Shown piece by piece: positions 1 through 4,446 of a stretch of 12,264 nt of DNA. The notes beneath the pieces are model-generated. The model worked only from the letters and a program-made list of their open reading frames with translations. It did no database searches and was not told where the DNA came from. Made by a program: the position numbers and the translations under genes. This stretch comes from CAYLGT01 sp964383465 (GTDB lineage: Bacteria; Patescibacteriota; Saccharimonadia; Saccharimonadales; Saccharimonadaceae), in NCBI GenBank assembly GCA_964383465.1, contig CAYLGT010000021.1:1-12264 (forward strand), given 5' to 3'. The stretch's first letter is position 1; the number at the start of each line of letters is the position of its first letter.

Positions 1-55
1 AACTCCTGGCCTCTTCCATGGCAAGGAAGCGCTCTAACAACTGAGCTAAACCCGC
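1..55 (-). tRNA. tRNA-Gly (anticodon GCC), 3' end cut by window edge
   Basis: Read on the minus strand, the gene starts with acceptor strand GCGGGTT (55-49), then TA and a D-arm GCTC/GAGC with an 8-nt loop. The anticodon arm is CTTCC/GGAAG around loop TTGCCAT, giving anticodon GCC (glycine). The variable region and the start of the T-stem (AGGAG TT) follow. The rest of the T-arm and the acceptor 3' strand lie before base 1. It appears to be the last element of a minus-strand transcript whose leader (56-285) carries two further copies of its 5' portion. Confidence 0.93.
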
Positions 56-203
56 GCGTCTGGTAAATGAATTACCGGATGTGAAATGTACTGTTCCTAG
101 AGCTTCCTTGGCCCGGCAAGGATAGGTCACGTCCCGCGACCCCGGAACTTCGCGATCGTCAACCAGTTGTCGTCGGAAGATTCCCTTGCGGACTGCCACT
201 GGC

Positions 204-239
204 AATCCTCACTCTAACAACTGAGCTAAACCCGCGCGT
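204..239 (-). repeat. partial duplicate of tRNA-Gly 5' portion (copy 2)
   Basis: Bases 212-239 are identical over 28 bp to 32-59, the 5' flank, acceptor strand and D-arm of tRNA-Gly, at an offset of exactly 180 bp. Bases 204-225 also match 248-269 at 21 of 22 positions (offset 44 bp). No anticodon arm, T-arm or acceptor 3' strand follows, so it cannot be a complete tRNA. Confidence 0.9.
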
Positions 240-247
240 AGATGTTA

Positions 248-270
248 AATCCTCACTCTGACAACTGAGT
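248..270 (-). repeat. tRNA-Gly D-arm-like repeat (copy 3)
   Basis: The minus strand reads ACTC-AGTTGTCA-GAGT followed by GAGGATT, matching copy 2 with one substitution over 22 bp. The outer D-stem pair is G-C in the real tRNA, G-U in copy 2 and A-U here, so the short stem can form in all three copies. Confidence 0.8.
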
Positions 271-291
271 CTTCCGTAAGGAACGAAAACA

Positions 292-320
292 AGTATAGAT
301 AACAGGGGCGAGATTTGCAA
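292..320 (-). promoter_or_regulatory. sigma70-type promoter for the tRNA-Gly leader transcript
   Basis: On the minus strand there is TTGCAA (320-315) as -35, a spacer of exactly 17 nt, and TATACT (297-292) as -10. The predicted start is near base 285. The same -10 hexamer is used by the predicted tRNA-Cys promoter. Confidence 0.55.
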
Positions 321-353
321 GCGGTAAAAGGGTGTATAGTAAGGATAACTACC

Positions 354-1736
354 ATGAAAACAACAGTTTTTGAGCAGATAAGCACGCTAGTGCAGGGTAT
401 CCGCGGGGCGGAGCCTGACAAACACCAAAAAAACATCCTCCACGCACACGCCCACTACGGCAAGTTTCGACGCTTCCTGCGCATCCTCGGGCCAGGGGTA
501 GTAACCGGGGCGGCTGACGACGACCCTTCGGGCATCGCTACCTACTCACAGACTGGTGCGGCCTATGGCTACTCGCTGCTGTGGTTGTTCCCACTCATGT
601 TTCCGCTGCTCGTCAGCGTGCAGGAAACGTGCTCGCGCATCGGCGCGGTGACGGGCAGGGGACTGGCTGCAGTTATAAAAGCTCACTACAACAAGTACTT
701 ACTCTATATGTCAGTCTTTCTGGTGGTGGCGGCAAATGTCGTCAACATAGGCGCCGACCTGGGTGCGATGGCTGCCACCGCGCAACTGCTGGTGCCGCTG
801 CCATTTGAGTTGCTGGCGGTGCTGTTTGCACTGGTTGTCATACTGCTGCAAATCTTCGTGAAGTACACGACGTACGCAAAAGTGCTCAAATGGCTGGCGC
901 TCGCGTTGTTTGCTTACCCCATAACGGCGTTTATCGTCGGGCAGCCGTGGGGAACAGTGCTGTCGCACACGGTTTGGTCGCATGTAAACATAGACGGCGC
1001 GACGATCTTTCTGATAGTCGGGATCATCGGCACCACCATTTCGCCGTACTTGTTTTTCTGGGACACGTCGGAAGTGGTCGAGGACGAGATCGCGACCAAA
1101 CGTTTGACGTCAGCGAACAACACGCCACACCTGAGCAAAGTCTTTATGAAACGTCTGCGCATCGACAACTTGGTCGGTATGTCGCTGGCCAGTGTCACGG
1201 CGTGGTTCATCGTGATCGCCTGTGCGTCGTCGCTCAACGCCAGTGGTGTCACAAACATCGAGACTGCGGCCGACGCCGCTAAAGCACTTGAACCACTTGT
1301 CCAAGGCTTTCCATATGCAGGCCTCATCGCTAAGCTACTGTTCTCGGTCGGGATCATCGGCATCGGGCTCCTCGCTGTGCCGGTACTAGCTGGCTCGTCG
1401 TCGTATGCTATAAGTGAAGCGTTTGGCTGGAAAGAAGGGCTGTACAGGAAGTTCAAAAAAGCCCAAGGATTCTACCTGGTCATCATCCTGGCAACCGTCG
1501 CTGGGCTGACGTTTAACTTTCTAGGCATCGACCCTATAAAAGCGCTGCTGTTTGCTGCCGTCTTTAACGGCATCGCCTCGATCCCGCTGCTGTGGATGAT
1601 CGCTCGGGTCGGCAATAACAGTGAAATCATGGGGGAGTACAAAAACGGTCGCTGGTCTAACCTAGGCATCTACGCTGCGTTTACCCTCATGCTCGGTGCT
1701 GGACTTGTGCTGCTCTACAGCGTGCTTGTAGGTTAA
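354..1736 (+). CDS. Nramp-family metal transporter with non-canonical binding-site motifs
   Basis: Predicted 460-residue inner-membrane transporter with about eleven hydrophobic segments, a normal length for the Nramp (SLC11/MntH) family, which moves divalent metal ions. ATG at 354 is preferred because AAGGA lies 8 bases upstream (341-345); an in-frame TTG at 315 has no such site. The first membrane segment has DPSG (residues 57-60) where MntH has DPGN, and the sixth has TTISPY (227-232) where MntH has AxxMPH. This resembles a widespread group of divergent Nramp proteins; related NRMT proteins with altered sites are known to carry magnesium. Family membership is confident but the transported ion cannot be read from sequence. 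It appears monocistronic and is followed 43 bases later by tRNA-Cys. Confidence 0.88.
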   Translation: MKTTVFEQISTLVQGIRGAEPDKHQKNILHAHAHYGKFRRFLRILGPGVVTGAADDDPSGIATYSQTGAAYGYSLLWLFPLMFPLLVSVQETCSRIGAVTGRGLAAVIKAHYNKYLLYMSVFLVVAANVVNIGADLGAMAATAQLLVPLPFELLAVLFALVVILLQIFVKYTTYAKVLKWLALALFAYPITAFIVGQPWGTVLSHTVWSHVNIDGATIFLIVGIIGTTISPYLFFWDTSEVVEDEIATKRLTSANNTPHLSKVFMKRLRIDNLVGMSLASVTAWFIVIACASSLNASGVTNIETAADAAKALEPLVQGFPYAGLIAKLLFSVGIIGIGLLAVPVLAGSSSYAISEAFGWKEGLYRKFKKAQGFYLVIILATVAGLTFNFLGIDPIKALLFAAVFNGIASIPLLWMIARVGNNSEIMGEYKNGRWSNLGIYAAFTLMLGAGLVLLYSVLVG

Positions 1737-1741
1737 AGGCT

Positions 1742-1770
1742 TTGTCTCAGCTACCTCTAGCAGGTATACT
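1742..1770 (+). promoter_or_regulatory. sigma70-type promoter of tRNA-Cys
   Basis: TTGTCT (1742-1747), a 17-nt spacer and TATACT (1765-1770). The predicted start is just upstream of the tRNA at 1780. Confidence 0.7.
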
Positions 1771-1779
1771 GTTTGAGAT

Positions 1780-1853
1780 GGCGCCTTGGCCGAGTGGTTA
1801 GGCAGAGGTCTGCAAAACCTCGTACACCGGTTCGATTCCGGTAGGTGCCTCCA
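1780..1853 (+). tRNA. tRNA-Cys (anticodon GCA), CCA encoded
   Basis: Complete cloverleaf. Acceptor GGCGCCT pairs with AGGTGCC (one G-T pair). The D-stem is GCC/GGC, the anticodon stem GAGGT/ACCTC with loop CTGCAAA, and the T-stem ACCGG/CCGGT with loop TTCGATT. Discriminator T is followed by a genome-encoded CCA (1851-1853). Confidence 0.97.
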
Positions 1854-1866
1854 CGATTTGATGTTT

Positions 1867-1891
1867 ATAGCACACATGATTTGTGTGCTAT
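1867..1891. promoter_or_regulatory. 10-bp perfect inverted repeat between tRNA-Cys and the HNH gene
   Basis: ATAGCACACA (1867-1876) and TGTGTGCTAT (1882-1891) flank a 5-base loop. It lies 14 bases after tRNA-Cys and ends 9 bases before the HNH ATG. There is no run of T's after it, so it is a poor intrinsic terminator. It could be a processing hairpin, a weak terminator or an operator. Confidence 0.45.
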
Positions 1892-1900
1892 TCTTCGTGT

Positions 1901-2395
1901 ATGCCAAGAAACCGATCATGGACAGACGAGGAGCTTATCAAAGCAGTTAAAGCTTCTAGGAGTATTCGTAGCGTGATTGTCGCACTGAAGCTAGTACCTG
2001 CCGGTGGTAACTATGCGCAAATCAATGACCGTATAAGTGAATTATCACTCGACACCACACACTTTACAGGTAAAGGATGGAACATAGGCCTACAGTTTAA
2101 TCCCAAACCTCGAGAGCCACTCGAGAGCATCCTCGTAAAAGGCAGGAGATTTCAAAGCAACAGCTTAAAGAAAAGACTTTTTGTTGCTGGGCTTAAAGAG
2201 CGTCGCTGTGAGCTATGCGGCTGGTGTGAAGTTTCTGTAGACGGCAGAATTCCGGTTGAGCTCGACCATATAAATGGTGACCATACGGACAATCGCATAG
2301 AGAACTTAAGGATTTTATGCCCAAATTGCCACAGTCTTCAGTCGACTCATCGTGGTTTAAATAAAAAGGTCAGGTACAAGTACCGCTTAAGTTGA
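1901..2395 (+). CDS. stand-alone HNH endonuclease, homing or phage type
   Basis: Predicted 164-residue protein. Residues 1-60 form a helix-turn-helix-like DNA-binding region of the type found before HNH domains in phage and mobile genes, including the run GLVP-like LVPAGGNY (31-38) and DTTHFTGKGWN (51-61). The HNH domain holds zinc ligands C103/C106 and C140/C143, with ELDHINGD (120-127, catalytic D122-H123), DNRIENL (130-136) and H144. It should nick or cut DNA. ATG 1901 is chosen because the family start is here; an in-frame GTG at 1883 would add six residues inside a hairpin. Neither start has a clear ribosome-binding site. The gene is visibly more A+T-rich than its neighbours and sits alone between two tRNA genes, suggesting acquisition. 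No methylase or restriction partner is near. Confidence 0.9.
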   Translation: MPRNRSWTDEELIKAVKASRSIRSVIVALKLVPAGGNYAQINDRISELSLDTTHFTGKGWNIGLQFNPKPREPLESILVKGRRFQSNSLKKRLFVAGLKERRCELCGWCEVSVDGRIPVELDHINGDHTDNRIENLRILCPNCHSLQSTHRGLNKKVRYKYRLS

Positions 2396-2401
2396 TATAA
2401 T
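2396..2401 (+). promoter_or_regulatory. -10 element TATAAT for tRNA-Leu
   Basis: A perfect TATAAT begins directly after the HNH stop codon and lies 23 bases before tRNA-Leu. No good -35 is seen at the usual spacing. A TTGACA at 2412-2417 is too close to the tRNA to serve as its -35. Confidence 0.5.
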
Positions 2402-2424
2402 GGATTAAGATTTGACAAAATTAT

Positions 2425-2511
2425 GCGCGGGTGACGTAACTGGTAGCCGTACTAGACTTAAAATCTGGTGATCGTAAGATCGTGCGGGTTCGATTCCCGC
2501 CCCGCGCACCA
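2425..2511 (+). tRNA. tRNA-Leu (anticodon TAA), CCA encoded
   Basis: Class II tRNA. Acceptor GCGCGGG pairs with CCCGCGC, and the D-stem is ACG/CGT. The anticodon stem CTAGA/TCTGG encloses loop CTTAAAA. The long variable arm TGATC-GTAA-GATCG is typical of leucine tRNAs, and the T-stem is GCGGG/CCCGC. Discriminator A is followed by encoded CCA (2509-2511). Confidence 0.96.
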
Positions 2512-2549
2512 AATAAATTCATCAATCCGAGTAGGGTTGTTTTTTATAT

Positions 2550-2574
2550 AAAAAAATCCCCCAAAGTTGGGGGA
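2550..2574 (-). terminator. intrinsic terminator of the minus-strand unknown gene
   Basis: On the minus strand, TCCCCCA/TGGGGGA forms a 7-bp stem with a 4-nt loop, followed by an A-T7-like tract (2556-2550). The T run is part of the palindrome 2540-2555 (T6-ATAT-A6), which also puts T's on the plus strand after tRNA-Leu. Confidence 0.8.
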
Positions 2575-2575
2575 G

Positions 2576-2613
2576 GCCACGGCCTGGAAGCAAAGTTACT
2601 TCCAGGCCGTGGC
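2576..2613 (-). terminator. 15-bp perfect hairpin just after the unknown gene's stop codon
   Basis: Arms 2576-2590 and 2599-2613 are perfectly complementary (GC-rich, containing CCACGGCCTGGAAG) around an 8-nt loop. It starts only 6 bases after the stop codon and is followed at once by the T-tract hairpin. It probably strengthens termination or protects the mRNA 3' end. Confidence 0.6.
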
Positions 2614-2619
2614 ACATGA

Positions 2620-3234
2620 CTACCGCCGGAACAGAGCCTCGAAGAACCCGCCAAACTTCTGCGGTGGAGGAGCGAGCCTGTCGAGGACGCGTTGCAGGGT
2701 GTCGATGGCGTATTCGGCGTGATACTTGTCGAGAGCTTTCGATACCGAATCGAGGTCGGGGTAAAGCTCACGCACCGCGTTGTCCGACACCTTCAGGTGT
2801 CCTGCGAGGTGCGAAACTGCTTCCGCGTACTTCTTGTCGCCGAACGGGTCGTCGAGTCTGGCTACCAAGTGCTCCATAACTAGCCGCGAGACATTGCCCA
2901 GTAGCTCCATAAGTTCGACATCGGCTATGAGGTTGGGGGAGAGGTTGACGGAAAGCGTCAGCCTGCACGTCACCTTGTCGCCATCAGCGAGAACAGCACT
3001 TATCTCGACAGAGATGTCGTGTTGCTCACCGATCGGTGGGTTCATGAGGTTGAGTGCTTCTGCATGCAAGTTGATGGTCCGCTCGATCACGTCCTGGGTG
3101 GTGCCAGACAGCTTGTCGAAGAAGCCTTGCTCACCTCGCTTCTCGAGCTCGGCGTTCAAGCGAGGCATGTCGAAGATGATGTCGCTCTTGACGTCGAAGA
3201 TGACGGTCGTGGGCTCGCTGGTGTCCTGGGACAT
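2620..3234 (-). CDS. conserved-looking acidic protein of unknown function
   Basis: Predicted 204-residue soluble protein that I do not recognise. The start at 3234 gives MSQDTSEP with AAGGG about 7 bases upstream; an upstream in-frame extension of 62 residues would run through the promoter and is rejected. The protein has no signal peptide, membrane segment or cysteine cluster. The central part (about 70-105) alternates hydrophobic and polar residues like beta strands, including a DGDKVTCRLTLSV run. The C-terminal half (about 110-195) is helical. The tail ends in FGGFFEALFRR, an amphipathic motif separated by a PPP linker, which may be a docking peptide. It is a single-gene unit with its own strong promoter, leader hairpin and double-hairpin terminator, so it is probably expressed well. 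Confidence 0.75.
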   Translation of the reverse strand: MSQDTSEPTTVIFDVKSDIIFDMPRLNAELEKRGEQGFFDKLSGTTQDVIERTINLHAEALNLMNPPIGEQHDISVEISAVLADGDKVTCRLTLSVNLSPNLIADVELMELLGNVSRLVMEHLVARLDDPFGDKKYAEAVSHLAGHLKVSDNAVRELYPDLDSVSKALDKYHAEYAIDTLQRVLDRLAPPPQKFGGFFEALFRR

Positions 3235-3273
3235 GAAACCACCCTTTTTTTGTGTAGTCGATTTTTGAGGTGC

Positions 3274-3293
3274 TAACCGACGAAGTTCGGTTA
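3274..3293 (-). promoter_or_regulatory. hairpin in the 5' leader of the unknown gene
   Basis: TAACCGA (3274-3280) and TCGGTTA (3287-3293) form a 7-bp stem with a 6-nt loop, within the approximately 63-nt leader between the predicted start near 3298 and the ATG at 3234. It lies close enough to the transcript's 5' end to act as a stabiliser; it could also be an operator. Confidence 0.45.
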
Positions 3294-3304
3294 TGTGCGG
3301 ACAT

Positions 3305-3333
3305 ATTTTAATACTTTTCAGAAGCAAAGTCAA
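3305..3333 (-). promoter_or_regulatory. near-consensus sigma70 promoter of the unknown gene
   Basis: On the minus strand there is TTGACT (3333-3328), a 17-nt spacer and TAAAAT (3310-3305). Each hexamer matches the consensus at 5 of 6 positions, making it the best-scoring promoter by eye in the window. Confidence 0.8.
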
Positions 3334-3376
3334 TGGTATGGTTTGCTGAAAGTCTGGTGAAATGGGCCGACAAACA

Positions 3377-3406
3377 CTGTCACTCTCGGGGTATTTTCGG
3401 TATAAT
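3377..3406 (+). promoter_or_regulatory. sigma70 promoter of lemA and probably the downstream operon
   Basis: CTGTCA (3377-3382), an 18-nt spacer and a perfect TATAAT (3401-3406). The predicted start lies near 3413, giving a leader of about 19 nt before the lemA ATG. It is divergent from the promoter at 3305-3333. Confidence 0.75.
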
Positions 3407-3431
3407 AAGTCATATAACAAAAGGAGTGGTT

Positions 3432-3998
3432 ATGGACCCTGTATTTCTCGTAATTTTAGTCGTTGTCGCAGTCCTCGTGCTCATGCTGGGAGTCATGTAC
3501 AACGGACTCGTCAAACTCAACGTTCGCGTCCAGGAAGCCTGGAGCGACATAACGGTGCAGTTGAAGCGCCGCGCAGACCTGATCGCGAATCTCGTCGAGG
3601 CAGTCAAAGGCTATGCAGCTCATGAAAAACAAGTGTTTCAGGATGTGACAGATGCTCGTGCTAACGTCCTAAACGCAACAACTCAGGGTCCAGCGGCAAC
3701 CGCCAAGGCCGAGAACCAGTTCGAAGGTGCGCTCAAGAGCCTCTTCGCCGTCGCCGAGGCTTACCCACAGCTGCGTGCCAGCGAAAACTTCCAGCAGCTA
3801 CAAAACGAGCTTGTCGACACCGAGGACAAGATCCAGGCATCTCGCCGGTTCTACAACGGTGGTGTACGCGACCTCAACACCAAAATCCAGCAGTTCCCAA
3901 GCAACATCATCGCCGGTATGTTCGGTTTCAAGAACAAAGAGTTCTTTGAAGTCGATGACCCAGCAAAGATCGCTGAACCAGTCGACGTAAAATTTTAA
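3432..3998 (+). CDS. lemA: LemA family protein
   Basis: Predicted 188-residue membrane-anchored protein. Residues 3-22 form one hydrophobic segment with a short outside N-terminus, followed by the LemA core: YNGLVKLNVRVQEAWSDI (23-40), LKRRADLIANLVEAVKGY (44-61) and a long helical bundle through RFYNGGVRDLNTKI (139-152). The conserved QQFPSNIIA (153-161) and FFEV stretch precede the C-terminus. The start is fixed by AAGGAG at 3421-3426, 5 bases upstream; an upstream in-frame extension has no such site and would overlap the promoter. The biochemical role of LemA is unclear. It is often encoded next to the HtpX protease, and here htpX follows after an intervening small gene. Confidence 0.93.
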   Translation: MDPVFLVILVVVAVLVLMLGVMYNGLVKLNVRVQEAWSDITVQLKRRADLIANLVEAVKGYAAHEKQVFQDVTDARANVLNATTQGPAATAKAENQFEGALKSLFAVAEAYPQLRASENFQQLQNELVDTEDKIQASRRFYNGGVRDLNTKIQQFPSNIIAGMFGFKNKEFFEVDDPAKIAEPVDVKF

Positions 3999-4009
3999 AT
4001 CAGTATTGC

Positions 4010-4051
4010 GTATACCGTATACCGTATAACGTATAACGCATGACGTTATGG
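4010..4051 (+). repeat. six degenerate 7-bp tandem repeats upstream of the four-helix-bundle gene
   Basis: Successive heptamers read GTATACC, GTATACC, GTATAAC, GTATAAC, GCATGAC, GTTATGG, the last running into the ATG at 4048. The first four each contain a -10-like hexamer (TATACC or TATAAC) in 7-bp phase. Confidence 0.85.
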
Positions 4052-4416
4052 CTATAACTTCGTTTACGCAGCTGAGGACTTGGCAGAAAGCGAGACAGTT
4101 TGCCGTCCGTGTGTACGAGGATACGCTGGATTTTCCTGACGACGAAAAGTATGCGCTTACTTCGCAGATACGCCGTTCATCGAGCTCGGTGAGTGCAAAT
4201 ATCGTAGAAGGATTTTCGAGGACAGGGGCGAAGGAGAAGAAGCAGTTTTATCATGTAGCTTTAGGTTCGCTCACCGAAACTATGAGCCACATGTATATAG
4301 CGAGCGATCTAGGGTTTTGCAAACCAGATACGTTAAAATGGTATGAGCAGGAGAGCGAGGAATTACACAAGATGATTAACGGAATGATAAAAACAAGCAC
4401 CGGGAGAGCAGCGTAA
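4048..4416 (+). CDS. four-helix bundle protein, 23S rRNA intervening-sequence protein (IVP/S23) family
   Basis: Predicted 122-residue, all-helical protein. Family hallmarks are the N-terminal LRTWQKARQFAVRVYE (9-24), the FPDDEKYALTSQIRRSSSSVSANIVEGF run (29-56) and a C-terminal helix pair with SLTETMSHMYIASDLG (73-88). This is the TIGR02436-like family, which includes proteins encoded inside rRNA intervening sequences and is structurally related to the Avd protein of diversity-generating retroelements. Its molecular role is not established; nucleic-acid binding is plausible. There is no ribosome-binding site before the ATG, only heptamer repeats. It separates lemA from htpX and is flanked by repeats on both sides. 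No reverse transcriptase, variable repeat or rRNA gene is present here. Confidence 0.9.
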   Translation: MAITSFTQLRTWQKARQFAVRVYEDTLDFPDDEKYALTSQIRRSSSSVSANIVEGFSRTGAKEKKQFYHVALGSLTETMSHMYIASDLGFCKPDTLKWYEQESEELHKMINGMIKTSTGRAA

Positions 4417-4444
4417 TACGTTCTACGTACTACGTCATACGAAC
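4417..4444 (+). repeat. four degenerate 7-bp tandem repeats between the four-helix-bundle gene and htpX
   Basis: TACGTTC, TACGTAC, TACGTCA and TACGAAC run from the base after the stop codon to 2 bases before the htpX ATG. They have the same 7-bp period as the upstream array but a different unit, roughly its inverted form. Confidence 0.8.
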
Positions 4445-4446
4445 AT

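Larger units (their letters stand above)
56..285 (-). ncRNA. structured leader or ncRNA upstream of tRNA-Gly, containing two tRNA D-arm copies
   Basis: No plausible protein gene lies here. On the minus strand the order is a D-arm-like hairpin (270-255), a copy of the tRNA-Gly 5' portion (239-212), and an 8-bp hairpin GGATTGCC-AGT-GGCAGTCC (208-190). Next is a long-range pairing of CCGCAAGG with CCTTGCCGG that encloses a 6-bp hairpin GGTCGC-GGGAC-GTGACC (141-125), and a CCTTG/CAAGG hairpin (119-106 region). The two hairpins at 208-190 and 141-125 use G-U pairs on the minus strand that become A-C mismatches on the plus strand, so the RNA is most likely minus-strand. I recognise no known family: no RNase P, tmRNA, SRP, 6S or T-box signature. 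It could be a stable RNA, a processed leader or decayed tRNA duplicates. Confidence 0.45.
4010..4444 (+). mobile_element. putative repeat-bounded cassette carrying the four-helix-bundle gene
   Basis: The gene is bracketed by heptamer arrays (4010-4051 and 4417-4444). AACGTATAACGC (4028-4039) and GCGTAATACGTT (4411-4422) form an 11-of-12 inverted repeat directly around the coding region; the right arm includes the stop codon. The cassette interrupts lemA-htpX. No transposase or target-site duplication is seen, so mobility is an inference. Confidence 0.35.

Noticed and set aside
204..239. A second complete or intron-containing tRNA-Gly
   Set aside because: Only the 5' strand and D-arm are present; no anticodon arm, T-arm or acceptor 3' strand can be found before the real tRNA.
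32..239. The 28-bp direct repeats as att sites of an integrated element
   Set aside because: The enclosed segment is only about 150 bases, has no integrase, and the repeat covers the tRNA 5' portion, whereas integrases usually leave 3'-end copies.
56..353. T-box or other riboswitch controlling the Nramp gene on the plus strand
   Set aside because: No T-box core sequence or terminator/antiterminator precedes the gene, and the hairpins pair better on the minus strand.
1867..1891. Strong intrinsic terminator for tRNA-Cys
   Set aside because: The stem is only moderately GC-rich and is not followed by a T-run; listed as a hairpin of unknown role instead.
2412..2417. TTGACA as the -35 of a tRNA-Leu promoter
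   Set aside because: A -10 at normal spacing would fall inside the tRNA; TATAAT at 2396 is better placed.
4010..4444. Diversity-generating retroelement, since IVP proteins resemble Avd
   Set aside because: No reverse transcriptase, template repeat or variable repeat is present in the window.
4010..4444. CRISPR array from the regular short repeats
   Set aside because: The units are 7 bp and contiguous, with no spacers and no cas genes.
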